From an uncultured Muribaculum sp. (GTDB taxonomy: Bacteria; Bacteroidota; Bacteroidia; Bacteroidales; Muribaculaceae), in NCBI GenBank assembly GCA_910578835.1, contig CAJTSK010000009.1, positions 1-64,000 of the forward strand: DNA of 64,000 nucleotides. The letters run 5' to 3'. Shown here piece after piece: positions 26,671-35,854 of this stretch. The notes beneath the pieces were generated by a model. That model ran no database searches, was not told the origin of the DNA, and saw only the letters and a program-made list of their open reading frames with translations. Numbering within the stretch: the first letter of the stretch is position 1; each line of letters begins with the position of its first letter. A program made the position numbers and the translations under genes.

Positions 26671-29643
26671 ATGAAAAAGATTGTTATATTGCCTGCGGCG
26701 CTCGCCATGGCGCTTAGCGGACACCCACAGGTCAACTCCCCCGATCCGGAAGGGTTTGTGACCCGAGGCGAGCTAATGTATCGCGACAACAACTATCCGG
26801 GAGCCATCGACCAGCTTACATCGCCGGCAGCAACACTTGCTTCGCCCGGCGACATCGAGGAGGCGGCTTATACCACAGCCCTGTCTTACCTGAAATCAGG
26901 CTCGCTTGATGAAGCGAGAAAAGCGTTTGTAGAGTTTGTCGACGAATACCCCGCTTCGCGTTTCCGACTGGAGGCTAAGATGGGTATCGCCGACTGCGAC
27001 TTCTTTCACGGCAACTACAAAAAGGCGCTTGCAGGCTACCGCTCAATCGACAAGGGAGGACTAAACCTTACCTCCCGGGAAGATTACGACTACCGCACAG
27101 CCTATTGCTACATGATGCTTGGCGACTTTGACAAGGCTCTCCCCCGATTCAGAAGCCTGCAAGGGATAAGCCGCTATGCCGGAGCCGCACGATTCTATCA
27201 GGGATACATATACTATGCACAGGGCGCATATGCCGAGGCAAAGAAATATTTCACCCAGGCTGAAAGCCGCACCGCACCCGGCAACCGCGCGCCTTACTAT
27301 CTCGCCCAGATAGCCTATATCGACCATGACTATGACAAGGCTCTATCTCTTGCCAAAGCTCACCTTAACGACATCCCCGAATACCGCTCCGAAATGCAGC
27401 GCATAGCCGGCGAGTCGCTTTACAATCTCGGCAACGAGGAGGACGCTCTCACCTACATCGCCGAATACACCGGCGATGTCTCCAACCCGCAGCCGTCGGC
27501 AATGTATATCTTAGGTGTGTGCCAGTATAAGGACAACGATTATGAAGCCGCCATCTACACATTGCAGCCGGTCACAAAATGTGACGACGCGATGGGACAG
27601 TCGGCATATCTCTACATAGGTCAGTCTTACTTGCAGATGGGCAATGTCAACGCCGCACTTCTTGCTCTTGAAAAGGCTTACCGCATGGACTACGACAAGG
27701 AGGTGCAGGAAACGGCATTCTACAATTATGCCGTGGCCAAGGCGGAAGGTGGAAGAACTCCGTTTGGCAGCTCGGTAAGCATGTTTGAAGATTTCCTGAA
27801 GCGCTACCCCGACTCTCGTTACGCGCCCGAAGTGGAGGAATATCTCGTAACGGGTTACATGACTGACAACAATTACGACCAGGCACTTGCCTCGATTCAG
27901 AAGATACGCCGCCCGTCGGCAAAGATACTTGCCGCAAAGCAGCGCGTGCTCTACACCCTTGGTACACGCGACGTGGCTTCAGGACGCATCGCGCAAGCAA
28001 TAGCCCGGTTCACCGAAGCAAAATCGCTTGCCTCCCATAACAAGACGATAGCCACCGACTGCGACCTCTGGCTCGGTGACTGCTACTACCGGCAGGGGGA
28101 ATATTCTCGCGCGACACGCTGCTATAACGACTACCTCAAGTCATCGCGTGCCAACGATGCCAACCGTCCTCTCGCCTATTATGACCTCGGCTATGCTCTC
28201 TTCGCCCAGAAACGATACAATGATGCAGCCACCGACTTCCAGCGAGTGGTCAACACTCCGGGCAACCTTGACAACAGCATTGTCGCCGACGCCTACAACC
28301 GTCTTGGCGACTGCCACTACTACCAGTCAGACTTCGCCACCGCGTCGACCCACTATGACCGGGCCTACAACCTTAACCCCGAGGCGGGCGACTATGCGCT
28401 TTTCCAGAAAGCAATGATGAAAGGTCTTGCCAAAAACCACCATGGTAAAATCGAGGCTCTTGACGACATGATCGGACGTTATCCTACATCGGGACTCCTT
28501 CCCGCTGCCATGCTTGAAAAAGCAGAGAGCTACGTGGCGCTCAACCGCCCCGGCGATGCAGTAGTCATCTACGAATCGCTTGTGAAGCGGTACCCTACCA
28601 CCTCGCAGGGACGCAACGGCTACCTGCAGCTTGCCATCACGCAGCTTGCCCAGGGAAAGACCGAAAAAGCCATCGAGTCATACAAGACAGTGATACGCAA
28701 CTACCCCACGAGCGAAGAGGCACGCGTTGCATCCGACGACCTCAAGCGGCTTATGGCTGACGAAGGACGCCTCAACGAGTTTACATCGTTCATAGCCGCG
28801 GTGCCCAATGCCCCGAAATTCGAGACCTCGGAGCTTGACGCCCTCACCTTCCAGGCTGCCGAGCGCGCCTATCTCAACGACAAGAGCAAGACCACGAGGC
28901 TGAAAGACTATATCGCCCAATATCCCGGAGGAAGATACGAGACACAGGCTCTCACCTATCTTTCTCAGGCGGCACTCGAATCGGGTAATCCCGCCGAGGC
29001 GCTCAAATATGCTACCACGCTCACAGAACGCTATCCCGACTCGGAAGCGGCCGAAGACGCTCTTGCCATCAAGGGTAATGTGGAGTATGAGCTTGGCAAC
29101 GGCGAGGCGGCGATAGCCACTTTCCGACAGCTCGAATCAAGAGCATCGGCATCGCGCAATATCGTTACCGCCCGACTTGGCATCATGCGTGTGTCACGCG
29201 ACATGAACCATCACGCCGATGTCATCGAGATGGCTGACAGGCTGCTTAAATCCACCGCCATAGGCACAGCACAGAAAAACGAAATCATCTACGCCAAGGC
29301 TTATGCACTCTCTCAGACCGGACAGGGCAACGAAGCAGTAAAGGAATGGGAAAAGCTCGCCAAAAATACCGACGACCTCTACGGAGCTAAGTCAGCATAC
29401 TATCTGGCTCAACACTACTTCGACACCGGTGCCACCAAGAAGGCAAAAACCACCGTCGAAAAGCTCATCGACTCCAATACGCCCCACGATTACTGGCTTG
29501 CACGCGGCTACATATTGCTGAGCGACATATGCCGCAAGCAGGGCAGCGACTTCGAGGCGACAGAGTATCTCAAAAGCCTGAAAGAAAACTATCCCGGCAA
29601 AGAGAAAGACATATTCATGATGATTGACGAGCGACTAAAGTAA
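26671..29643 (+). CDS. Large periplasmic TPR-repeat protein
   Basis: 990 residues with signal peptide MKKIVILPAALAMALSG. Nearly the whole protein is tandem TPR-type helical repeats: repeated A/Y-x-x-A and YP-type motifs such as FVDEYPASRFRLEA, FLKRYPDSRYAPEV, LVKRYPTTSQGRN and LTERYPDSEAAEDAL. There is no membrane anchor beyond the signal, so it is likely periplasmic, possibly acting as a scaffold. A barrel protein gene follows 26 nt later, suggesting a two-part envelope complex. It differs from the T9SS PorW, which has a lipobox and a different N-terminal block. Function unknown. Confidence 0.85.
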   Translation: MKKIVILPAALAMALSGHPQVNSPDPEGFVTRGELMYRDNNYPGAIDQLTSPAATLASPGDIEEAAYTTALSYLKSGSLDEARKAFVEFVDEYPASRFRLEAKMGIADCDFFHGNYKKALAGYRSIDKGGLNLTSREDYDYRTAYCYMMLGDFDKALPRFRSLQGISRYAGAARFYQGYIYYAQGAYAEAKKYFTQAESRTAPGNRAPYYLAQIAYIDHDYDKALSLAKAHLNDIPEYRSEMQRIAGESLYNLGNEEDALTYIAEYTGDVSNPQPSAMYILGVCQYKDNDYEAAIYTLQPVTKCDDAMGQSAYLYIGQSYLQMGNVNAALLALEKAYRMDYDKEVQETAFYNYAVAKAEGGRTPFGSSVSMFEDFLKRYPDSRYAPEVEEYLVTGYMTDNNYDQALASIQKIRRPSAKILAAKQRVLYTLGTRDVASGRIAQAIARFTEAKSLASHNKTIATDCDLWLGDCYYRQGEYSRATRCYNDYLKSSRANDANRPLAYYDLGYALFAQKRYNDAATDFQRVVNTPGNLDNSIVADAYNRLGDCHYYQSDFATASTHYDRAYNLNPEAGDYALFQKAMMKGLAKNHHGKIEALDDMIGRYPTSGLLPAAMLEKAESYVALNRPGDAVVIYESLVKRYPTTSQGRNGYLQLAITQLAQGKTEKAIESYKTVIRNYPTSEEARVASDDLKRLMADEGRLNEFTSFIAAVPNAPKFETSELDALTFQAAERAYLNDKSKTTRLKDYIAQYPGGRYETQALTYLSQAALESGNPAEALKYATTLTERYPDSEAAEDALAIKGNVEYELGNGEAAIATFRQLESRASASRNIVTARLGIMRVSRDMNHHADVIEMADRLLKSTAIGTAQKNEIIYAKAYALSQTGQGNEAVKEWEKLAKNTDDLYGAKSAYYLAQHYFDTGATKKAKTTVEKLIDSNTPHDYWLARGYILLSDICRKQGSDFEATEYLKSLKENYPGKEKDIFMMIDERLK

Positions 29644-29669
29644 CCATCACCACAACCAAGACATCGACA

Positions 29670-31409
29670 ATGGCAAACAATATATACCACATCGCGGCTG
29701 CAATAATCTCACTCGGTTTACCGGCGACAGCAGCTGCCGACGATCTCACCAAGGAAATCACGGTAGAGAAAGATATCGTAGTGCAGGAACGCGAGGCGCA
29801 GAAGCTGTCGCAGCTTCCCGTGTTCAACATGCCCTCTATTGAAAATAAAAAGCTGAGCTGGACCGACCGTGCCATCGCGGCTCCTCTCACCCATGACATC
29901 ACTCGTCTTGCTCCGGCTCCCTACGCTGCTTCAATTGAAAAGTCGCCCTACCGCGGATATATCGACGCCGGATATTTCCCCTCTTTCGAGCTGGGCGTAT
30001 CGGCAGGCTACCGCATAATCGACAACGATGCCACGCGCCTGGGGGCATGGCTGCAATATGACGGCAGCAACTACAAGCGCAACAACCGCGAAGGCGACAA
30101 GCTGCATATCAACGACCACACCGCCACTATCGGTGCCAGTCTACGCCACAGCATAGAAGATGCCGGAGTGCTTGAAGCCCGGCTCGCCTACTCGCTGTCG
30201 GCATTCAATTTTCCAAATATCGGGAGCGACGGCATATCGCAGACCGCCAATTCCCTGCAAGCCGGAATCGGATGGTCGGGCGCGGCGGGCAGCTTCCTGT
30301 ATAACGCAGCGGTCGATTATGGATTTTTCAACTTCACGGATGGGCACGACAGTGGAATGGGCACGACCCGCCTGAAACCGCTGACAGAAAACCACGCCAA
30401 TATCGCGCTCGGGGGCTCATACGGATTTGACGACAACAACTTTGTAGGCGCTGATGTAGCGATGGCATTTGCCGGTGCTACCAACACTATGAAAGTCGTA
30501 AGCACGGAATCATTGTTCAGTCCCGAGATGCGCGGCAATTATAACCACGGTTATGTAGCGGTAACACCCTATTACCGTCACTCCGGCTCATCTTATTCAA
30601 TCAAGCTGGGTCTACAGCTGTATGACACCTGGGGCGGCGACAACGGCTTCAGGATAGCGCCCGACATCCGCGCCGACTGGCATTCAGGTGACAAATTTGC
30701 GATTTACGCACGCTTCACCGGAGGCAATCCGTCGCTAAACGCCATGTCATCGCTCTTTGCCGTCAACCATTACATCAACCCGTCGCTTGCCTACGGTGAC
30801 AGCTGGCAGAAGTGGAATGTCGACGCCGGCTTCATAATCGGACCGTTTTCCGGAGCGAGCATCGAGGCATGGGGTGGCACAGGAAAGGCAAAAAACCTGC
30901 TTATGCCCACGCTTTACAGCAACTTCGACTCACTCGACGGGCTTTATTGCGCAATCGACTACACAAACCTCCACTACGGCGTGGCACTCAACTATCAGTA
31001 TCGCGACATAGCGACACTGCGTATAGCCTACGAGGGTGCGCCGCAGCAATATGACAAGGGCAATGCAATGTGGCTCGACCGCGCAAAAAATGTGTTTGAC
31101 GCCAAACTCACCGTCACCCCTATTGAGGCGCTTGACCTCTCGCTCGGCTACGAGCTGAGAAGCGGCAGGGCTACCTACGAGGTATCGCCTGCAGGACTCG
31201 GACACGCCCAGTTCAGCGACAACCTTTATGTGCAGCGCGTGACACTCGGCAACGTCAGCAACCTCCACTTCGGGGCGGCTTACAAAATCACACCCGCCTT
31301 CTCGGTAGGCGCGCAGCTCGATAACCTGCTCAACAGCAAGTGGGACACCTTCTACGGCATTCCCGCCAAAGGCATAAGCGGACTTGTAGGCATAGGATAC
31401 AAATTCTGA
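29670..31409 (+). CDS. Outer-membrane beta-barrel protein, TonB-receptor-like without plug
   Basis: 579 residues with a signal peptide ending ATAAA. A short N-terminal region with KEITVEKDIVVQERE (about 28-42) precedes about 480 residues of alternating amphipathic strands ending in aromatic GLVGIGYKF, a typical outer-membrane terminal strand. There is no SusC-type plug. It resembles the barrel part of TonB-dependent receptors found next to TPR proteins in Bacteroidales. It probably forms an operon with the upstream 990-residue TPR protein. Ligand and function are unknown. Confidence 0.75.
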   Translation: MANNIYHIAAAIISLGLPATAAADDLTKEITVEKDIVVQEREAQKLSQLPVFNMPSIENKKLSWTDRAIAAPLTHDITRLAPAPYAASIEKSPYRGYIDAGYFPSFELGVSAGYRIIDNDATRLGAWLQYDGSNYKRNNREGDKLHINDHTATIGASLRHSIEDAGVLEARLAYSLSAFNFPNIGSDGISQTANSLQAGIGWSGAAGSFLYNAAVDYGFFNFTDGHDSGMGTTRLKPLTENHANIALGGSYGFDDNNFVGADVAMAFAGATNTMKVVSTESLFSPEMRGNYNHGYVAVTPYYRHSGSSYSIKLGLQLYDTWGGDNGFRIAPDIRADWHSGDKFAIYARFTGGNPSLNAMSSLFAVNHYINPSLAYGDSWQKWNVDAGFIIGPFSGASIEAWGGTGKAKNLLMPTLYSNFDSLDGLYCAIDYTNLHYGVALNYQYRDIATLRIAYEGAPQQYDKGNAMWLDRAKNVFDAKLTVTPIEALDLSLGYELRSGRATYEVSPAGLGHAQFSDNLYVQRVTLGNVSNLHFGAAYKITPAFSVGAQLDNLLNSKWDTFYGIPAKGISGLVGIGYKF

Positions 31410-31440
31410 TAACACTATACACAACCTAATCACTAACACG

Positions 31441-33786
31441 ATGAAACTAACAAAACTTATCGCCACGGCACTGATAACTGCATGTGGCACAGCCTCGCTA
31501 TTTGCAGCGCCTGTAATACCGCGCGACGAGGCAATGGAACAGCGTATCGAGCAGCTTCTTAAAAAGATGACACTCGATGAAAAAGTAGGTCAGATGGCTG
31601 AGCTGACACTCGGTGTGCTCGGCGGTCCGTTTGACCCGTCGACACGTTCCGACTTTACCATTCCCAAGGATTCCCTTGACAAAATCCTCGGCAAATACAA
31701 GGTAGGCTCAATACTCAATGTCGCCGACGTGGCACTGACTCCCGAACAATGGTACTCAATCGTATCACAGATTCAGGATTATTCGATGAAACACATCGGC
31801 ATACCATGTATCTACGGTCTTGACATGAACCATGGTGCAAGCTACACGATGGGAGCCACAATTTTCCCGCAGAACATAAACATGGGCGCTACATTCAACC
31901 GCGAGCTCGCACGCCGCGGCGGCGAGATAACCGCCTACGAGACCCGTGCAAGCGACGTGCCCTGGACCTACAACCCCACTGTCGACCTCGGCAGAGACCC
32001 GCGCTGGCCCCGTATATGGGAAAACTATGGTGAGGATGCCTACCTCAGCGCACAGATGGGTAGCGCGACCGTACTCGGCATGCAGGGTCCCGACCCCAAC
32101 CATATCGACCGTTTCCATATCGCGTCAAACCTCAAGCACTTCATGGGCTACGGTGTGCCTGTAAGCGGAAAGGACCGCACCCACTCATCAATCGGAGAAC
32201 AGGAGATGCGCGAAAAGCATTTCGCCCCCTATCTTGAAGCTATACGCAACGGCAAGTCACTCTCTATCATGGTCAACTCCACCACCAACAACGGAGTGCC
32301 TTTCCACGCCAACGCGAAGTATCTCACCCAATGGCTCAAGGATGAGCTTGAATGGGATGGCATGATCGTGACAGACTGGGCTGACATCAACAATCTCTAC
32401 ACCCGCGAGTATGTGGCAACCGACAAGAAAGACGCCATACGCCTTGCCATCAACGCCGGCATCGACATGGCGATGGAGCCGTATGATGTCGATTTCTGCA
32501 CCCTGCTAAAGGAGCTTGTGGAAGAAGGAGAAGTGCCCATGAGTCGCATCGATGACGCATGTGCCCGTATACTCCGTCTTAAAATGCGTCTCGGACTGTT
32601 TGAGCAGCCCGACACCAAGTGGACCGACTATCCCCTGTTCGGCTCAAAAGAGTTTGCCGACGCATCACGCCAGGCAGCCGAGGAGTCGATGGTATTGTTG
32701 AAAAATGACAATTCCATTCTGCCCATTTCCGGAGGAAAGCGTATACTTGTCACCGGTCCCAACGCCAACTCCATGAGATCGCTCAACGGCGGATGGACCT
32801 ATACCTGGCAAGGTCAGTTTACCGACATGATTGCCGGTCACCACAACACAATCTACAAAAGTCTTGTCAACCGTTTCGGTGAAGAAAACATCGTGTTTGA
32901 GGAAGGTGTAAAATATCTCGACTACCAGTGGGGCGGCAATTTCGGTCCCGAAGATGCCTCCGGCATATCAAAGGCAGTAGAAGCAGCCAAGAATGTCGAC
33001 ATCATCGTAGCATGCATAGGCGAGACAAGCTATTGCGAGACTCCCGGCAATATCAACGACCTCAACCTCTCGGAAAACCAGATTGAACTTGTGACCGAAC
33101 TGTCAAAGACCGGAAAACCTATCGTGCTTATACTCAATGAAGGCCGTCCGCGCCTTATCGGCAAAATCGAGCCCCTTGCATCGGCTATTGTCGACATCAT
33201 GCTCCCGGGCAACTACGGTGGCGACGCGCTCGCCTCTCTTCTTGCAGGCGACTCCAACTTCAGCGGACGACTCCCGATAACATATCCCAAACACAGCGCG
33301 GCGCTCATCACTTACGACTACAAGAAAGGCGAAAGCTCCCAGACCATGTCGGGTGCCTACAACTATGATGCAGTGGTCGATGTGCAGTGGATGTTTGGCA
33401 CAGGTCTAAGCTACACCACCTTTAAGTATTCCAACCTACGTGTCAACAAGCCGGAGTTCAAGGCAGGCGACACCCTTGTTTTTGACCTCGAAGTGACCAA
33501 CACCGGCAAAGTTGCAGGCAAGGAAAGTGTATTGCTCTACTCAAGCGATCTCGTAGCCTCAACATCGCCCGATGTGCGCCGTCTGCGTCAGTTTGAAAAA
33601 ATCGACCTTCAGCCCGGCGAGACCAAGACAGTAAGCCTTACACTTCCGGCAAACGACCTTGCCTTTGTAGGCTACGATGAAAAATGGGTGCTTGAAAAGG
33701 GTGATTTCCGCATCCAGGTAGGCGACCAGGTAATCAATATCCGCGCCACCGAAACCAAAAAGTGGGACACCCCCAACCGCGACTAA
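31441..33786 (+). CDS. bglX: Glycoside hydrolase family 3 beta-glucosidase
   Basis: 781 residues with a signal peptide (MKLTKLIATALITACG up to FAAP). It has the GH3 N-terminal barrel with KHFMGYGVPVSGKDR and the nucleophile Asp in IVTDWADI, the (alpha/beta)6 sandwich and a C-terminal fibronectin-III-like domain (about 670-775). The layout matches periplasmic BglX-type enzymes that release glucose or related sugars from oligosaccharide ends. It is 31 nt after the barrel gene and may share its transcript. It ends at a strong bidirectional terminator. Exact substrate is not determined. Confidence 0.9.
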   Translation: MKLTKLIATALITACGTASLFAAPVIPRDEAMEQRIEQLLKKMTLDEKVGQMAELTLGVLGGPFDPSTRSDFTIPKDSLDKILGKYKVGSILNVADVALTPEQWYSIVSQIQDYSMKHIGIPCIYGLDMNHGASYTMGATIFPQNINMGATFNRELARRGGEITAYETRASDVPWTYNPTVDLGRDPRWPRIWENYGEDAYLSAQMGSATVLGMQGPDPNHIDRFHIASNLKHFMGYGVPVSGKDRTHSSIGEQEMREKHFAPYLEAIRNGKSLSIMVNSTTNNGVPFHANAKYLTQWLKDELEWDGMIVTDWADINNLYTREYVATDKKDAIRLAINAGIDMAMEPYDVDFCTLLKELVEEGEVPMSRIDDACARILRLKMRLGLFEQPDTKWTDYPLFGSKEFADASRQAAEESMVLLKNDNSILPISGGKRILVTGPNANSMRSLNGGWTYTWQGQFTDMIAGHHNTIYKSLVNRFGEENIVFEEGVKYLDYQWGGNFGPEDASGISKAVEAAKNVDIIVACIGETSYCETPGNINDLNLSENQIELVTELSKTGKPIVLILNEGRPRLIGKIEPLASAIVDIMLPGNYGGDALASLLAGDSNFSGRLPITYPKHSAALITYDYKKGESSQTMSGAYNYDAVVDVQWMFGTGLSYTTFKYSNLRVNKPEFKAGDTLVFDLEVTNTGKVAGKESVLLYSSDLVASTSPDVRRLRQFEKIDLQPGETKTVSLTLPANDLAFVGYDEKWVLEKGDFRIQVGDQVINIRATETKKWDTPNRD

Positions 33787-33804
33787 CCACTACATGCTTC
33801 AATA

Positions 33805-33848
33805 AAAATACGGATGGTATGTCAATCATGATACACCATCCGTATTTT
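33805..33848. terminator. Bidirectional terminator between GH3 gene and cysK
   Basis: AAAATACGGATGGT (33805-33818) and ACCATCCGTATTTT (33835-33848) form a perfect 14-bp stem between convergent genes, with A/T runs suited to both strands. Confidence 0.88.
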
Positions 33849-33863
33849 ATTATGTTACCCCAA

Positions 33864-34814
33864 TCAGAGGGGGTATTGGTCGAAGGCGTAGAGGAGCGTG
33901 GAGAGGTAGCGTTCGCCTGTGTCGGGGAGGATGGCGACAATTGTCTTGCCGGCATTTTCGGGACGTTTAGCCAATTGCACCGCCGCATATAACGACGCTC
34001 CTGAGGAGATGCCTACCATCAATCCCTCACTGCGTGCAAGATTGCGTGACGCCTTTATAGCCTCATCATCTTTCACGCGTATCACCTCGTCAATTAACGC
34101 GGCATTATAATTGCCGGGGATAAATCCCGCGCCGATACCTTGAATCTTGTGTGCGCCCGGTTTGTCGCCCGACAATACAGCCGAGCTATCAGGCTCTACA
34201 GCCACAGCCTTAATGGCAGGGTTAAGCTCCTTGAGACGTCGGGCTGTGCCACTCAGCGTGCCGCCTGTGCCGACTCCGGCAACAAATATGTCGACATCAC
34301 CATCGGTGTCGCGCCATATCTCCTCGGCAGTAGTGAGATAATGCTTTTCAGGATTGGCAGGATTTTCAAATTGTTGCGGGATATATGAGCCCGGGGTGGA
34401 TTCATGCAATTCGTTTGCCCGGGATATTGCCCCCTTCATGCCTTCCGCCCCGGGAGTGAGCACAAGTGTTGCACCGAGAGCCTTGAGAAGATTCTGACGC
34501 TCGACACTCATGGTATCGGGCATGGTCAGTATAAGTTTGTAGCCTTTCACGGCAGCCACCCAGGCAAGCCCGATGCCGGTGTTTCCGCTCGTTGGCTCTA
34601 TTATAGTGGCACCCGGCGAAAGTATGCCCTTTTTCTCGGCATCTTCAATCATGGCAAAGGCGATGCGGTCTTTCACGCTGCCACCGGGGTTGAAACTCTC
34701 GATTTTCACAAGTATCCGAGCCTTAAGATTGTCGGCTTTCTCAATATTGGTAACTTCAAGCAACGGAGTGTTTCCGATAAGTTCGGCAAGTGATTTATAA
34801 ACTTTAGCAGACAT
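33864..34814 (-). CDS. cysK: Cysteine synthase A
   Basis: 316 residues, cytosolic PLP enzyme that makes cysteine from O-acetylserine and sulfide. The PLP lysine is in NPGGSVKDR. Other blocks are EPTSGNTGIGLA, the loop GVGTGGTLSGTARRLKE and the C-terminal LPDTGERYLST. Length is typical of CysK. It has its own good promoter and converges on the GH3 gene. It may support the nearby Suf pathway by supplying cysteine, but there is no operon link. Confidence 0.96.
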   Translation of the reverse strand: MSAKVYKSLAELIGNTPLLEVTNIEKADNLKARILVKIESFNPGGSVKDRIAFAMIEDAEKKGILSPGATIIEPTSGNTGIGLAWVAAVKGYKLILTMPDTMSVERQNLLKALGATLVLTPGAEGMKGAISRANELHESTPGSYIPQQFENPANPEKHYLTTAEEIWRDTDGDVDIFVAGVGTGGTLSGTARRLKELNPAIKAVAVEPDSSAVLSGDKPGAHKIQGIGAGFIPGNYNAALIDEVIRVKDDEAIKASRNLARSEGLMVGISSGASLYAAVQLAKRPENAGKTIVAILPDTGERYLSTLLYAFDQYPL

Positions 34815-34841
34815 AATAGATAATATTTCTTTTCATTTATG

Positions 34842-34872
34842 CAAAAGTAGCAGGATAATGATTACCATGCAA
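34842..34872 (-). promoter_or_regulatory. Bacteroidota promoter for cysK
   Basis: Minus strand: TTG at 34872-34870, 20 nt, then TACTTTTG at 34849-34842. It ends 27 nt before the cysK ATG at 34814. Confidence 0.65.
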
Positions 34873-34915
34873 TAGCATTAACACAAGAAATATCACCGAT
34901 TGTTCAAAAAAGCCG

Positions 34916-35854
34916 TCAAATTACGTCGATACGATAAGTATCATAAATCACCGACCTTCCACCAAATTCCTCCTTATGTGCCACCATCCCTTCATTAAGG
35001 TATCTGCCGCCATCTTCATTGGAGGTGCCGAAATCAAAATATCGGGCCTCGGCAAAACGGTTGAATATCACGTCATGATATATTACATCCGTGGCGTAGA
35101 TATCTTTTCCTTCAGGCGTGGCGGCGGCATATTGCAGATGGAGCACACCGTTGCATATATAGATTACCGCACCAGCCACTATATCCCCCTCATGACGTGC
35201 TACAAAAAAGCGTATTCCGGAGGGGAACGCCTTATGAAGCAGAGCCAGCTCATCGCCGGTGTGGACAGGGACGGTATTATGTCTCACACGCCTGTCCTCG
35301 ACTATTATATGCCAGAAGAGATTTATATCATCCACCTCCTCCACGGTGATACCGAAACGACGCTGACGTTTCAGCGCGCGCTTGCCAAGACGGCTCGATG
35401 CCACCGGATTGCGCAAGTCAATCACCGTCGCGAGATTGCGCACGGTAAGAGCCGCGTCATTACGGAAAAGCGCGTAAAGGTCGTCATCGGCAAGCTGACG
35501 ATGGTAAATATGGGGCACGGGCTTATATACCAGCCCTGCAAATCCCTGCTCGCGGCAATAAGCCAACACTGCATCAAACCAAGCGAGCGGGTCGACTCCC
35601 GATGTGGCATCGGTCATCACAAAACCGCCATAGGTGAGTCCGGCATGGGAAGAGAGGAGATTGCCTCTCACAGTCGCCGGAAGAAGCGTGACGAGCTCTC
35701 CCGAGTCATCATAAAGCATCAGGGAATGGTCGGGAAAACGGTCGGCATGATAGTCCATGTAGTCACGTTTCAGAAGAAATGTGGCATTTTTCGACTTATC
35801 GACCAATCCGTCCCAAACCGCCTTGTCGGCAGGAGTATAACGCGATATCCGCAT
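34916..35854 (-). CDS. GNAT/FemAB-like acyltransferase
   Basis: 312 residues, soluble. The fold resembles FemAB-type tandem GNAT proteins: N-terminal NATFLLKRDYMDYHADRF, central RRFGITVEEV and C-terminal FFVARHEGDIVAGAVIYI, HLQYAAATPEGK and FDFGTSNEDGGRYLN, which form the acyl-acceptor part. Substrate unknown; relatives act on peptides or sugar-linked amines. Its ATG overlaps the stop of the upstream alcohol dehydrogenase by one base (TGATG), so the two are translationally coupled, though no shared pathway is obvious. Confidence 0.75.
   Translation of the reverse strand: MRISRYTPADKAVWDGLVDKSKNATFLLKRDYMDYHADRFPDHSLMLYDDSGELVTLLPATVRGNLLSSHAGLTYGGFVMTDATSGVDPLAWFDAVLAYCREQGFAGLVYKPVPHIYHRQLADDDLYALFRNDAALTVRNLATVIDLRNPVASSRLGKRALKRQRRFGITVEEVDDINLFWHIIVEDRRVRHNTVPVHTGDELALLHKAFPSGIRFFVARHEGDIVAGAVIYICNGVLHLQYAAATPEGKDIYATDVIYHDVIFNRFAEARYFDFGTSNEDGGRYLNEGMVAHKEEFGGRSVIYDTYRIDVI

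Noticed and set aside
26517..26792. 91-codon minus-strand open frame across the TPR gene start
   Set aside because: It overlaps the signal-peptide region of a convincing gene and lacks family features.
30930..31490. 186-codon minus-strand open frame
   Set aside because: Antisense shadow of the barrel gene and the start of the GH3 gene; Val-rich, shadow-like composition.
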